The notes under the pieces were generated by a model that was given only the letters and a program-made list of their open reading frames with translations, ran no database searches and was not told where the DNA came from. Positions 26,892-36,829 of a stretch of 64,000 nucleotides of DNA are shown one piece after another. Each line of letters begins with the position of its first letter. Position 1 is the first letter of the stretch. Origin of the DNA: Corallibacter vietnamensis (GTDB lineage Bacteria; Bacteroidota; Bacteroidia; Flavobacteriales; Flavobacteriaceae); the NCBI RefSeq assembly GCF_039537875.1, contig NZ_BAABBI010000001.1, positions 434,001-498,000 of the forward strand, written 5' to 3'. The position numbers and the translations under genes were made by a program.

Positions 26892-27821
26892 ATGAAAAAA
26901 AATTTACTTTCATTCGTATTGTTTATGGCAACCTTAACGGCTGGGTTCTCGCAAACATTAGAAGAATTAAAATCTGAACAAGCAGCCAAGAAAGATTCTA
27001 TCGCTGCCATTCAAAGTCGTGTTGATGCTATTCAATCTAAAATAGATGCTATTCCAGGATGGCGTATTGGCGCTGTAGGAATTGTTGGTGCTAGCTTTTC
27101 TGAATTTAACAACTGGTATGCACAAGGAGCTCCTAACAACTCTGCTGGTAATGTTTCAATTTCTTTTAGCCCTTATGCTAACTTGATGAAAGAAAAATAC
27201 TTTTGGAACAATAACGCTAATATTAATTTAGGTTGGGTAAAGTTTGACGATAAAGATGATCCTACTGATAACAAAGACTTTAGAGAAGCTACTGATGTTT
27301 TCAATATTACATCGCTTTTTGGTTATAAATTAACTGAAAAAATAGCAGTTTCTACATTAGCTGAATATAGAACAACGCTATTAAATAACTTTAACGATCC
27401 TGGATATTTAGATGCTGGTCTTGGTATTACTTGGACACCTATAACAAATTTAGTTGTTGTTGTTCATCCTGCTAACTACAACTTTGTTTTTGCTGATGAT
27501 GATACGACATTTGAATCTTCATTAGGTGCAAAAATTGTTGCTAACTATACAAAGTCTATTGGTGGTTTAAAGATTATGTCTAACCTATCTGCTTTTCAAA
27601 GTTATGAAGATTCAGACTTATCAAACTGGACGTGGATAAACTCTTTTAGCTATTCTATTTTTAAAGGTATTGGTGTTGGTTTTGAACTTGGTTTAAGAAA
27701 CAACAAGCAAGAAGCTTTAAACTATGCTAAAACAACATTAGGAAACACAAATGCTACTTTTGATACAGTTGATAATGAATTACAAGTTTATACAACTGCA
27801 GGTATTAGCTACTCTTTCTAA
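26892..27821 (+). CDS. DUF3078 outer-membrane beta-barrel-like protein
   Basis: A 309-residue exported protein. The signal peptide ends near AGFSQ (residue 21). A short coiled-coil-like helix (residues 22-53, with IQSRVDAIQSKIDAI) precedes a beta-rich region with many aromatic-ended strands and a terminal ISYSF, typical of outer-membrane barrels. Function unknown in the family. It has a strong promoter of its own and a downstream terminator shared with the PBP gene. Confidence 0.85.
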   Translation: MKKNLLSFVLFMATLTAGFSQTLEELKSEQAAKKDSIAAIQSRVDAIQSKIDAIPGWRIGAVGIVGASFSEFNNWYAQGAPNNSAGNVSISFSPYANLMKEKYFWNNNANINLGWVKFDDKDDPTDNKDFREATDVFNITSLFGYKLTEKIAVSTLAEYRTTLLNNFNDPGYLDAGLGITWTPITNLVVVVHPANYNFVFADDDTTFESSLGAKIVANYTKSIGGLKIMSNLSAFQSYEDSDLSNWTWINSFSYSIFKGIGVGFELGLRNNKQEALNYAKTTLGNTNATFDTVDNELQVYTTAGISYSF

Positions 27822-27843
27822 AAAAGAGGTATAGAAATATTAT

Positions 27844-27874
27844 AAAAAAAGCATCCTCATCGGATGCTTTTTTA
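27844..27874. terminator. Bidirectional terminator DUF3078 / PBP1A
   Basis: AGCATCC (27850-27856) pairs with GGATGCT (27862-27868) with A- and T-runs on either side. The PBP stop codon at 27872-27874 overlaps the T-run. Confidence 0.9.
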
Positions 27875-30124
27875 TTTTCCTTTAAATTCTTTTTCAGTCT
27901 TTTTACTTTTAAAAAGCTTTTTTAGCCAACCATCTTCTTTCTCTGGTTTACAATCTAAATCACTTAAAACATCTTGACTAGGTTTCTCAAAATGAGCTTT
28001 AGTAATTTGATTATAGGTTTTATCTTTATTTAGCTTTTGATAAAATTTTGCAAACATTGGTAACGCCGAATTAGCTCCTTGTCCTAAACCGGTTGTTTTG
28101 AACCCTATGTTATAATTATCATTCCCTACCCAAGTAACAGTTACCAAATTGGGTGTTATACCAACAAACCAACCGTCTTTATTATCTTGTGTTGTTCCTG
28201 TTTTTCCTGCAATATCATTATTAAGGTTATAACTAGAACGCAATCTTTTTGCCGTACCAGTGTTTACTGTAGATTTCATCATTTGTAACATAACCTGCCT
28301 TGTGTAATCGCTGTATGCTTTTTCTTCAAACACTTCAGGCTCAAAACTCGCTATAACATTACCTGCTTTATCTTCAATTTTTGTTATGGCATAAGGTTTA
28401 ACAGGCTTACTATTATTTACAAAGCTTGTGTAAGCCGCTGTTAGCTGTTTTAAATTGATTTCTGCAACTCCTAATGCTAGCGATGGCTGTTCTGGTAATT
28501 CTTTGGTAATTCCCATTTTATTAGCTTGTGCAATCACATTGCTAATACCAACATCATTTAAAACTTTTACAGCAATAGTATTTACAGAGTTACTTAATGC
28601 TGCTTCTAGATTGTAGTTTATATCTGGGTTTTCTTCTTCTGCGCCGGCATTAGTTGGTTTCCAATTGTTAAAATTGGTATACGTAATGGCTTCAAGAGAG
28701 AAATATGTACAGGGTTTCATACCGTTTTCAATAGCTGCTGTATAAACAAAAGGCTTAAAGGTTGAACCCACTTGACGCTCGCTTTGAGAAACATGATCAT
28801 ATTTATAATAACGATAATCAATACCACCTATATATGCTTTAATAGCGCCTGTTTTAGGATCTAATGATAGCATACCTGTGTTAAGAAGTTTTAAGTAATG
28901 CTGCAAACTATCTATTACAGACATAGGTTTTGTAGCAATTTCTTTCCAGGTAAACACATCCATGTTTCGAGAAACAGACAATGAATCTAAAATTTGCTCA
29001 TGCGAAAGTCCATCGTTTTTATATCGTTTATATGCTGGTAATTCTTTTATTGCTTTATCAACAATAGGACTATCTTTACTCCAAGGAGCATTCTTGCCAT
29101 AAGATGCTTCATAAGCTTCTTGAAGCTTGATTAAGTGCTCTTTCATAGCTTCTTCAGCATAGGTTTGCATTGTTGCATCTAGGGTTGTATGTACAACCAA
29201 ACCGTCTTTATACAAATCATAAGCATCGCCATTTGGTTTTTTAAGCTCATTTAAAATCTCTTTTAATTCTTGCTTTACTTGCGCTCTAAAATAAGGTGCT
29301 AATCCAACATCATGATTGAAAGATTGATATTTTAAAAGTAGTGAATCGGTTTGCAGTTGTGATGCCTGCTCCTTGTCAAGATAGTTGTACTTAACCATTT
29401 GGTTCAATACCACATTTCTTCTACTTGTACTGCGTTCTAAATATTTTCTAGGATTATAATAATTGTTTGCTTTTAATGTACCAACAAGCGTTGCTGATTC
29501 AGCTATAGTTAATTGAGAAGCCGTTTTATTGAAAAACTTTTGTGAAGCACTTTCTATTCCGTAGGTATTATCTGGAAAAGGAACCGTATTGAGATATAAT
29601 GTTAATATTTCCTTTTTTGAGTAAACATCTTCTATACGCCTTGCTGTTATAGACTCTTTAAATTTGTTAATAAGCATACTAAATGCCCAATAATGCTGTC
29701 TTCCATAAAGGTTTTTTGCAAGCTGCAATGTTATTGTGCTGCCACCACCAGCTGATGAATCTCCAAGTAAAATATTTTTAAAAAAAACACGTAATAAGCT
29801 AATATTATCAACACCATGATGCTCATAAAATCTAGCATCTTCAGTAGCTACTAAAGCATCAATAAGATGTTGTGGAAACGCCTCATAAGTAAGCGGTTGC
29901 CTATCATAGATATAATATTTACCTATAAGCTTTTCATTTACATCTAAAATTTGGGTAGCTTCAGCTTGTTTGAGTGAACTTAAAACATCTTTCGTTGGAA
30001 GTTTTCCAAATACTCCTAAATAGGTGCATATGTAAAGTGACAGAAGAAAGACTAAACCAGCTATAAATAACCTAAAAGACCATTTAACCCACGTTTTCCT
30101 TAACAATGTTTTGAGTTTTATCAT
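27872..30124 (-). CDS. mrcA: Bifunctional penicillin-binding protein 1A (class A PBP)
   Basis: Polymerises and cross-links peptidoglycan. It has 750 residues: a short cytoplasmic N-terminus, one membrane anchor (about 17-36), a GT51 glycosyltransferase domain with catalytic E95 in ATEDARFYEHHG, and a transpeptidase domain with S454-x-x-K (GSTFKPF), an SxN motif in LSNSVNT, and K641-TGT. The sequence ends in a basic tail. hflX lies 46 nt upstream in the same orientation, so the two may be co-transcribed. Confidence 0.95.
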   Translation of the reverse strand: MIKLKTLLRKTWVKWSFRLFIAGLVFLLSLYICTYLGVFGKLPTKDVLSSLKQAEATQILDVNEKLIGKYYIYDRQPLTYEAFPQHLIDALVATEDARFYEHHGVDNISLLRVFFKNILLGDSSAGGGSTITLQLAKNLYGRQHYWAFSMLINKFKESITARRIEDVYSKKEILTLYLNTVPFPDNTYGIESASQKFFNKTASQLTIAESATLVGTLKANNYYNPRKYLERSTSRRNVVLNQMVKYNYLDKEQASQLQTDSLLLKYQSFNHDVGLAPYFRAQVKQELKEILNELKKPNGDAYDLYKDGLVVHTTLDATMQTYAEEAMKEHLIKLQEAYEASYGKNAPWSKDSPIVDKAIKELPAYKRYKNDGLSHEQILDSLSVSRNMDVFTWKEIATKPMSVIDSLQHYLKLLNTGMLSLDPKTGAIKAYIGGIDYRYYKYDHVSQSERQVGSTFKPFVYTAAIENGMKPCTYFSLEAITYTNFNNWKPTNAGAEEENPDINYNLEAALSNSVNTIAVKVLNDVGISNVIAQANKMGITKELPEQPSLALGVAEINLKQLTAAYTSFVNNSKPVKPYAITKIEDKAGNVIASFEPEVFEEKAYSDYTRQVMLQMMKSTVNTGTAKRLRSSYNLNNDIAGKTGTTQDNKDGWFVGITPNLVTVTWVGNDNYNIGFKTTGLGQGANSALPMFAKFYQKLNKDKTYNQITKAHFEKPSQDVLSDLDCKPEKEDGWLKKLFKSKKTEKEFKGK

Positions 30125-30170
30125 AATGTAATTACAAACGCTTGAAACATTTATTTATTAGGTTTATGAT

Positions 30171-31397
30171 TTACTCTTCTTCCCCTAAATTCTCATAATT
30201 ATAGTCTGGATACAGAAAATGGTTGTAAGGAAAACGCGTTATATGAATTTCTCTAACTTCATCATAAACACGCTTTTTAAAATCTTCTAAATTTTGTTTG
30301 TTTAGGGCAGAAATAAATAAAGCGTTGTTTCCTATCTTGTTCATCCAAGTTTTTTTCCACTCTTGTAATGTGTAATTGGCTTTTGTTCGTTCTGTTACTA
30401 AATCGGTTTCATCATAAGGTTCAGCTTCGTAAGCATCAATTTTATTAAAAACCATTATTGTAGGCTTATCAGCGCTATCTATTTCACCTAAAATTTTATT
30501 TACAGACTCAATGTGTTCTTCAAAATTAGGATGCGATATATCAACCACATGCAACAGCAAATCTGCTTCACGAACCTCATCTAAAGTACTTTTAAAACTT
30601 TCAACTAATTGTGTTGGTAGTTTTCTAATAAAACCTACAGTATCTGTTAACAAAAAAGGAAGGTTTTGAATAACTACTTTACGAACGGTAGTATCAAGTG
30701 TTGCAAACAATTTATTTTCTGCAAAAACCTCACTTTTACTTATGGTATTCATTAAGGTAGATTTCCCAACATTTGTATAACCTACAAGTGCCACACGAAC
30801 CATTTTACCACGGTTACCACGCTGAACAGCCATTTGCTTATCTATAGTCTTTATTTTGTCTTTAAGCAATGCTATTTTATCACGTACTATACGTCTATCT
30901 GTTTCTATCTCGGTTTCACCAGGACCACGCATACCAATACCACCTTTTTGACGCTCAAGGTGAGTCCACATACCTTTAAGTCTTGGTAACAAGTATTCGC
31001 ATTGCGCTAACTCTACTTGTGTTCGGGCATAGCTTGTTTGTGCTCGCTGTGCAAAAATATCGAGAATAAGGTTTGTTCTATCTAATACTTTACAGTTTAG
31101 TATTTTACTAATATTACGCTCTTGTGCTGGTGATAATTCGTCATCAAAAATTGCAGTGCCAACTTCATGCTCTTCAATAAATTTTTGTACATCCTGCATT
31201 TTCCCTGTCCCAATAAACGTTTTGGGATTAGGCATATCCATTTTTTGAGTAAAACGCTTTATAACGTCTCCTCCAGCCGTATAGGTTAAAAATTCGAGCT
31301 CATCTAAATACTCTTTAGACTTTTCTTCATCTTGCTCTCTTGTAACAACACCTATTAAAACTGCTTTCTCTAAAGCAATATCTTTCTTTTCTATCAT
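30171..31397 (-). CDS. hflX: Ribosome-associated GTPase HflX
   Basis: A translational GTPase that binds the 50S subunit and splits stalled ribosomes under stress. It has 408 residues. An N-terminal HflX domain with the glycine-rich GGIGMRGPGETEIETDRR (152-169) precedes the G domain. G1 is VGYTNVGKST (205-214), G3 is DTVGF, and G4 is FNKID. Its promoter box is TAACTTTG at 31414-31421. It precedes the PBP gene. Confidence 0.95.
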   Translation of the reverse strand: MIEKKDIALEKAVLIGVVTREQDEEKSKEYLDELEFLTYTAGGDVIKRFTQKMDMPNPKTFIGTGKMQDVQKFIEEHEVGTAIFDDELSPAQERNISKILNCKVLDRTNLILDIFAQRAQTSYARTQVELAQCEYLLPRLKGMWTHLERQKGGIGMRGPGETEIETDRRIVRDKIALLKDKIKTIDKQMAVQRGNRGKMVRVALVGYTNVGKSTLMNTISKSEVFAENKLFATLDTTVRKVVIQNLPFLLTDTVGFIRKLPTQLVESFKSTLDEVREADLLLHVVDISHPNFEEHIESVNKILGEIDSADKPTIMVFNKIDAYEAEPYDETDLVTERTKANYTLQEWKKTWMNKIGNNALFISALNKQNLEDFKKRVYDEVREIHITRFPYNHFLYPDYNYENLGEEE

Positions 31398-31413
31398 AAA
31401 AATTTATATGGCA

Positions 31414-31421
31414 CAAAGTTA
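31414..31421 (-). promoter_or_regulatory. -7 box of hflX
   Basis: TAACTTTG on the minus strand, a perfect TAnnTTTG, 16 nt before the start codon. No -33 TTG at the right distance. Confidence 0.5.
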
Positions 31422-31503
31422 CAAGTATAAAATGAATTTTTGAAAAATGAATGCTGTATTAATATGTATCTTTATCTTTAAAAACAAATATTTACACATT
31501 ATA

Positions 31504-32460
31504 ATGCCTGATAACTTACCAAAACAATTATATACTGTTGCTTTTTATAATCTTGAAAATCTATTTGATATTTATGATGATGAGATGACTAATGACAATG
31601 ATTTTTTACCAACATCTGCAAAACGATGGACACATAAACGATATCAAAATAAAATACGAAAGCTCGGTTATTCTATTTCTAGAATAGGTTTAGAAAACAC
31701 TAATAATCTACCTACAATAATTGGTCTTGCCGAAGTTGAAAATAGTTTTGTTTTAGACGACTTACTAAACAGTACACATTTAAAAGATTTTCCATACGAT
31801 TATATTCATTATGATTCTCCTGATGAACGCGGTATTGATGTTGCTTTAGTTTTTAATAAAGATGTGTTTACTATTGAAAACTCCGAAACTTTTCCTGTAC
31901 ATATTTATGATGAAGATGGTAGTATTGATTACACAAGAGACATTTTGCTAGTTACAGGCTTTATAAACAATGAACGTATTCATATACTGGTTAATCACTG
32001 GCCTTCTAGGCATGGTGGTGAGACTACTACCGAAATAAAGCGAATAACCGCTGCAAATAGTGTCACAGATATTATTAACACTATTAAAAATGAAGATTCG
32101 CACGCTAAAATTATTGTTACGGGCGACTTTAATGATGATCCTTATAGTAATAGTATTAAAAAATTAGTTAGCGATAACAATTTATATAATCCTATGGATA
32201 CGCTTCTTTCAGACACTTTAGGAACTACAAGCCATAACTTTAGTTGGAGCCTGTTTGATCAAATTATGATAAGCACTAATTTTTTTGAAACTAAAGCTGA
32301 TAAGCTGTCACTAAAAAGCACACATATTTTTAATGCTGATTTTTTAAGACAATTTCACGGACGCTATAAAGACACTCCTTTCAGGACCTATGTAGGAAAA
32401 AAATATAAAGGAGGCTATAGTGATCATTTTCCTGTATATATGGTTTTAAAAACAAATTAA
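31504..32460 (+). CDS. Endonuclease/exonuclease/phosphatase (EEP) family protein, no signal peptide
   Basis: A metal-dependent phosphodiesterase of the DNase I/exonuclease III fold. It has 318 residues from the ATG at 31504; a longer frame from 31447 begins before the probable promoter (TATCTTTA at 31467-31474). Active-site blocks are intact: YNLENLF (N), IGLAEVEN (E), DERGIDVALVF, VNHWPSRHGG (H), GDFNDDP (D, N) and YSDHFPV (D, H). It lacks the signal peptide of its paralogue at 36830, so it may act in the cytoplasm. It is convergent with the DUF5689 gene across a strong terminator. Confidence 0.88.
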   Translation: MPDNLPKQLYTVAFYNLENLFDIYDDEMTNDNDFLPTSAKRWTHKRYQNKIRKLGYSISRIGLENTNNLPTIIGLAEVENSFVLDDLLNSTHLKDFPYDYIHYDSPDERGIDVALVFNKDVFTIENSETFPVHIYDEDGSIDYTRDILLVTGFINNERIHILVNHWPSRHGGETTTEIKRITAANSVTDIINTIKNEDSHAKIIVTGDFNDDPYSNSIKKLVSDNNLYNPMDTLLSDTLGTTSHNFSWSLFDQIMISTNFFETKADKLSLKSTHIFNADFLRQFHGRYKDTPFRTYVGKKYKGGYSDHFPVYMVLKTN

Positions 32461-32462
32461 AC

Positions 32463-32498
32463 AAAAAAAGCCCGCTAAAGTTTAGCGGGCTTTTTTTT
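32463..32498. terminator. Bidirectional terminator EEP / DUF5689
   Basis: AAAGCCCGCTAAA and TTTAGCGGGCTTT form a long GC-rich stem with A- and T-runs outside, between the two convergent stop codons. Confidence 0.92.
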
Positions 32499-32516
32499 AT
32501 TTAATTATTTATCCAA

Positions 32517-33878
32517 TTAAGGAACAAATACTCTTACGTTATCAACGTGAATTGTTGTATTTAAATCTGCAGTATCACTTCCTGTATATCTAAACGCTAT
32601 ATAAGCAGTTCCTGTATAAGAAGAGATATCAATGTTTCCTGAATTAGTAAAGTTAAACCAAGTATCAAAATCAGCTTCTAAACTAGAAGTAAACTCTAAA
32701 GATGTCCAAGTTGCAGAAGTAATATCAGCTTCGTTTCCTGAAAAATCAGTAGAAATTAATACTTCAATAGCATCATGACCAGCATCAGGGTAAGCGTGCT
32801 CGGTTTGGAAAGATAAAATTTCACCATCTTGAGCATCTAAATCGATACCTGGAGAAATTAACCATCCTATGTTGCTAGATTCTGTTGTTCCGTAAGCTGA
32901 AAATTCAGCATATCCATTACCACTATATACTTGCTCTGACCATAATTCAGTACCTGCTTCAGCAAAGTTTATCCATCCGTTTGTATCTAATGTAGTATTA
33001 TCAGTAGAGTCATTAAAAAGTTCTTCAAAAACAGGGTCACATCTTTCTGAATCAAACATAACATCAGCAGTATCTCTAATAAACAACTGGTAATCTGAAT
33101 TATACTTACTAAACACAGCAACTAATGATCCTCTTCCTTGAGGGAACATTTGGCTTTTAAAATCTGCAAAGCCACTGTTTCTTAATATAGTTTCTGAATC
33201 GTCAACACAGTTTTTAATATATCTGTTTACCGTATAGGTATCATCTAAATTTCCGTAAGCTTGTCCTAATTCTGCCGATCTTAATTGCATATCATCAATT
33301 TGAACTAGCATATTAATGTAGCTATCATCAAATTCAGCAGGAGTAATTACTTTAGGAACGATAGTTTCTACTACAGTAGATCTAACAAGATAATTTTCGT
33401 AATCTGCACCAGAGATACGCTCTACAGCATTGCTCTCTATGGCTCCAATATGTAAAACACCGTTTACGTCATCCATTCCTAAATTAAGACCTAACTCACT
33501 ATCAGATAAGATTACATATACTTTTTGTCCTGGTTTGTATTGTGCAAAAAGCGATGTAGCATCAATATCAATTTGAATAGCTGCAGATGGGTTTTCTGGA
33601 GCGTCTTGGATTATTAAAGTTTTATAGAAGTTTCCTGCTTCATCACTAGAAACTACATATCCTGAAATAATTACCTTACCTTCATTACTTACTTCTGAAA
33701 AGTTTACTAAACTTCCTGTATACATTGCTTTTACTTGTGCAATTGTATTAGTCTCTGTAATATTTGGTTCTTGTAAAATTACAGTTGGTACACTGTAATC
33801 ATCATCTTGTACACAAGCAGTGATACAAAACATAGCAACCAAACCTAGGGCTAATGATAAAATTTTACTCGTTTTCAT
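32517..33878 (-). CDS. DUF5689 lipoprotein with OB-fold-like and jelly-roll domains
   Basis: A 453-residue lipoprotein (signal ending CITACVQ, C22). Residues about 50-270 are DUF5689. They contain GKVIISGYVVSSDEAGNFYK followed by LIIQDAP, a pattern very like the OB-fold domain found next to the EEP domain in secreted nucleases such as ExeM/YhcR. Residues about 285-453 look like a choice-of-anchor J/cleaved-adhesin jelly roll (EELFNDS, W-rich, ending HVDNVRVFV). It is 39 nt downstream of the TonB receptor gene in the same operon. Probably the surface partner of that receptor. Confidence 0.85.
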   Translation of the reverse strand: MKTSKILSLALGLVAMFCITACVQDDDYSVPTVILQEPNITETNTIAQVKAMYTGSLVNFSEVSNEGKVIISGYVVSSDEAGNFYKTLIIQDAPENPSAAIQIDIDATSLFAQYKPGQKVYVILSDSELGLNLGMDDVNGVLHIGAIESNAVERISGADYENYLVRSTVVETIVPKVITPAEFDDSYINMLVQIDDMQLRSAELGQAYGNLDDTYTVNRYIKNCVDDSETILRNSGFADFKSQMFPQGRGSLVAVFSKYNSDYQLFIRDTADVMFDSERCDPVFEELFNDSTDNTTLDTNGWINFAEAGTELWSEQVYSGNGYAEFSAYGTTESSNIGWLISPGIDLDAQDGEILSFQTEHAYPDAGHDAIEVLISTDFSGNEADITSATWTSLEFTSSLEADFDTWFNFTNSGNIDISSYTGTAYIAFRYTGSDTADLNTTIHVDNVRVFVP

Positions 33879-33917
33879 AATTTAAATGTTTTAATTAATA
33901 TTTTTCTTTTTCTTTTT

Positions 33918-36689
33918 TTAAAATCTAAAGTTAAGGTTTACAAAATAATTAGCACCTCTTCCATACCAATATTTTGATCCAAATACGCGTGTTCCATTGC
34001 TGGCGTCATCACGTAATTGTCTGTAATTTGCATTACGTCCTTGCTCAAAACCTCCTGTTTTGTAAATTTCATCAAAAAGGTTTCCGACGCTTGCAAAAAA
34101 TCCTACATAGTAATCACCTATTTTCCAAGATTTACCTCCCATTAAGTTTACTACGTAATAATCATCAAATTCTTCTTGTTTTAACAACTCTCTAGCTAAA
34201 GCAGGATCATAGTCGTTAAATACTACGTTGTTTGTTCCATCAGCTGGGTCTAAATAAAAGTTTTTCGTTCTTGTTAATGGAGCTACATCAACATAAGTAT
34301 TGTTAAAGTAGTTTACAGTTGCTCCAAACCACCAATAATCAGGATCACGATATTCAAAACCTACAGAGTAAGCTTGTTGCGGTCCTCCAGCAATTTTATA
34401 GTCTTTTAAGTAAGCTGTTCCTTGATCTACAGTAACATCATCAGCACTTAAAATTAAGTTAGGGTTGTTATCATATGTGTATTGTCCTATTGAAGCAGCA
34501 CCTTTTAATTTAAGTGTTGGTAAAACTTGTGCTTCAATACCTATTTCAGCCCCAAAGTGCTTTTTGTCAATTCCTTGTAAAATCTCACTTACGAACTCTG
34601 AATCTTCTGAGAATCCTTGAACTCCATCAGCATAATAGAATGAAATTTCATTAGCATCTTCAGATTTTATGTAAAATCCTGTGATTTTTGCTTTTACAAT
34701 TGGTGAACGGAAAATATAGCTAATATCTGCAGAAGATATTTTTTCTTCTGTAATGTTTGGTACTATATTATGGTTTACTCTGGCATTAGAATATGTATTT
34801 CTTAATGAAGGTGCTTTTGTTAAGTACCCTGCATTTACATCAACTAAATGTTTTCCAGAAAACTTGTATGTAAATCCTGCTTTACCTCCAAAACCATTAA
34901 AGTCTAATTTTTCTCCTTTTCCTAACGAGTTTCCTATGTTGGCTTCATTTTGGTATAAACCTTCACGTTGGTATTGCGTGCTTGTATAGCTACCTGCAAG
35001 ATAAAAGTCTACTTTGCTATATTTAAATTGAGCTTGAGCATATCCAGAAACTACATCAGCAAATAAGTTGTAGTTATATTTAAATTTATCGCCCTCTAAA
35101 GCTACACGATTAGGGTTTTGTAAATCAAATTGGAATCCGTCAAATGAATCTACATTTAAGAAACCGCTACCACCTAATAAATCTAATATTTCAGCAAAGT
35201 TTTCAGATTTTAATTTTCTATAGTTAACAGATGCATTTAATATAATGTTCTCGTTAATTTCAGAAGTTAATATAGAGTTTACTGTCAGTTGCTTATCATC
35301 GTTTCTATCTTCATATAATGCATACGTTGAGTAAGCTCCTATGTTTTCCATATTTGTTCTATATAATGAAGCCCAATCAATTTGACCATCATTAACAAAA
35401 CTGTATTGTCTTTTGTAAGCTTCAGCAAAATCAGGACCTTCATCAAGACCTAACCAAAAGCTTGGCAACTTTTGATAGTAAGCTGGACTTGGGTTAGAAC
35501 CATTTCCTATTGGGTTATCGTTTACTAAACGTGTTCCTCCGTAATCTAAACGGCTATTTCCTATTTTACCAAACTGATATCCTATATTGGTGTTTAATTT
35601 TGTTTTACTGCTTATATCCCAGTAGTGGTTAAGCATTAAAATTGGTTCTTCTATTTCTTTAATACGAGAGTTACGCTTGTCACCATCGTACCATCCCCAA
35701 TATTCGTTGTATTTTATACCTCTTAAATCATAAACCTCTTGAGTGTTTGGAGATGATTTTCCTCTACGGTTTGGAGTATAAATAGATGTGAAGTTTAAGC
35801 TGTGCTTTTCTCCTAATTGCTTCTCTACAGATGCAAAAAATGAATTAGAATCATATAAGGTAGCCTCTTGGTAGCCTTCGTCTCCCCAACGTCTACCTGC
35901 CATAAGAGCATATGACCATCCGCCTTTTAATAACCCTGAAGCGTAGCTAGCCATAATTCTGTTTGTGTAACTTCTGTTTGATGTAGAGTAAGTAACACGA
36001 CCACCTTCTCTATATTTAGAAGCTCTTACAATCATGTTAGTTGTTCCTAAAACACCACCAAAATTATAGTTAGAAGGCTGTAAACCTGTTGTTAATTCTT
36101 GATTTCTAACAACATCATTTAAACCACCCCAATTACTCCATTGTGGACGACCATTATACATTTTGTTCATTTCAATACCATTTACAAGTACTGAACCATT
36201 TTCAGAATCTAAACCTCTCACTCTAAAGAAAGAAGGGCTAAACTCAAAGGCTGCTGAACGTTGAAACACGTCTTGTGACGATTGTAATAAACCTGAAATG
36301 TTATCCATTCCACTTGTATCGTCATTAAGTTCATCATCAGATAAAGTAATAGTGAACAAATCAGCATCTGTAACCACTTTTTCTAAAGTCATATCAGTAA
36401 TATTTACTGTTTGACCAGCGTTTACAACAATAGGGTATCTTTTTGAGATATAACCACTTTTAGAAATCACTAAAATTTGTTCTCCTAATGGCACTGTCTC
36501 TAAGAACTCAAAAGTTCCTTCTTCTCCAGTTACAACTGATAGTTCTGTTCCTTCAATAGCAACTGTTACTTCTGGAATTGGCTCAAAAGAGATAGCTTCT
36601 GTTACGCTACCTTTTACTAGTGTTTGCTGTGCATACATAGTAAATGTTGAGATAACTCCGAATAGGTAAATAAATAAGCGTTTTTTCAT
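33918..36689 (-). CDS. TonB-dependent receptor with carboxypeptidase-regulatory-like N-terminus
   Basis: An outer-membrane importer of 923 residues. I use the ATG at 36689, which opens a proper signal peptide (MKKRLFIYLFGVISTFTMYAQ). A longer frame from 36749 starts inside the promoter region. The order is a CarboxypepD_reg-like domain (about 22-105), a plug (about 130-235, with VRGLDSENGSVLVNGIEM) and a large beta barrel ending YFVNLNFRF. It shares an operon with the DUF5689 lipoprotein, and is divergent from a secreted EEP nuclease/phosphatase. Substrate unknown; oligonucleotides or phosphoesters are suggested by neighbours only. Confidence 0.92.
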   Translation of the reverse strand: MKKRLFIYLFGVISTFTMYAQQTLVKGSVTEAISFEPIPEVTVAIEGTELSVVTGEEGTFEFLETVPLGEQILVISKSGYISKRYPIVVNAGQTVNITDMTLEKVVTDADLFTITLSDDELNDDTSGMDNISGLLQSSQDVFQRSAAFEFSPSFFRVRGLDSENGSVLVNGIEMNKMYNGRPQWSNWGGLNDVVRNQELTTGLQPSNYNFGGVLGTTNMIVRASKYREGGRVTYSTSNRSYTNRIMASYASGLLKGGWSYALMAGRRWGDEGYQEATLYDSNSFFASVEKQLGEKHSLNFTSIYTPNRRGKSSPNTQEVYDLRGIKYNEYWGWYDGDKRNSRIKEIEEPILMLNHYWDISSKTKLNTNIGYQFGKIGNSRLDYGGTRLVNDNPIGNGSNPSPAYYQKLPSFWLGLDEGPDFAEAYKRQYSFVNDGQIDWASLYRTNMENIGAYSTYALYEDRNDDKQLTVNSILTSEINENIILNASVNYRKLKSENFAEILDLLGGSGFLNVDSFDGFQFDLQNPNRVALEGDKFKYNYNLFADVVSGYAQAQFKYSKVDFYLAGSYTSTQYQREGLYQNEANIGNSLGKGEKLDFNGFGGKAGFTYKFSGKHLVDVNAGYLTKAPSLRNTYSNARVNHNIVPNITEEKISSADISYIFRSPIVKAKITGFYIKSEDANEISFYYADGVQGFSEDSEFVSEILQGIDKKHFGAEIGIEAQVLPTLKLKGAASIGQYTYDNNPNLILSADDVTVDQGTAYLKDYKIAGGPQQAYSVGFEYRDPDYWWFGATVNYFNNTYVDVAPLTRTKNFYLDPADGTNNVVFNDYDPALARELLKQEEFDDYYVVNLMGGKSWKIGDYYVGFFASVGNLFDEIYKTGGFEQGRNANYRQLRDDASNGTRVFGSKYWYGRGANYFVNLNFRF

Positions 36690-36746
36690 ACTTAAATTTA
36701 TAGTTAATAATAGTTTCTGCGTTAAATAATCATTATTTAAGGCGTG

Positions 36747-36754
36747 CAAATTTA
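36747..36754 (-). promoter_or_regulatory. -7 box of the TonB-DUF5689 operon
   Basis: TAAATTTG on the minus strand, a perfect TAnnTTTG, about 57 nt before the ATG. It lies 4 nt from the palindrome at 36759-36771. Confidence 0.5.
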
Positions 36755-36758
36755 CATT

Positions 36759-36771
36759 ATTTATAATAAAT
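36759..36771. promoter_or_regulatory. Palindrome between divergent -7 boxes (possible shared operator)
   Basis: ATTTATAATAAAT is a 13-nt palindrome with 6-nt arms. It is centred between the minus-strand box TAAATTTG (36747-36754) and the plus-strand box TACTTTTG (36775-36782), 4 and 3 nt from each. Confidence 0.4.
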
Positions 36772-36774
36772 ATC

Positions 36775-36782
36775 TACTTTTG
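36775..36782 (+). promoter_or_regulatory. -7 box of the secreted EEP gene
   Basis: TACTTTTG, a perfect TAnnTTTG, 47 nt before the ATG at 36830, back-to-back with the TonB receptor box. Confidence 0.45.
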
Positions 36783-36829
36783 GCCCTAGAATTGTATTAA
36801 CATAACAATAACATAACATTCTAAAATAA

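Noticed and set aside
31447..31503. Longer N-terminus of the first EEP protein
   Set aside because: The extra 19 residues precede the typical TVAFYNLENLF start, and a -7-like box TATCTTTA lies at 31467-31474, inside the extension.
36690..36749. 20-residue N-terminal extension of the TonB receptor
   Set aside because: It would start inside the promoter region and place a polar stretch before a clean signal peptide that begins at 36689.
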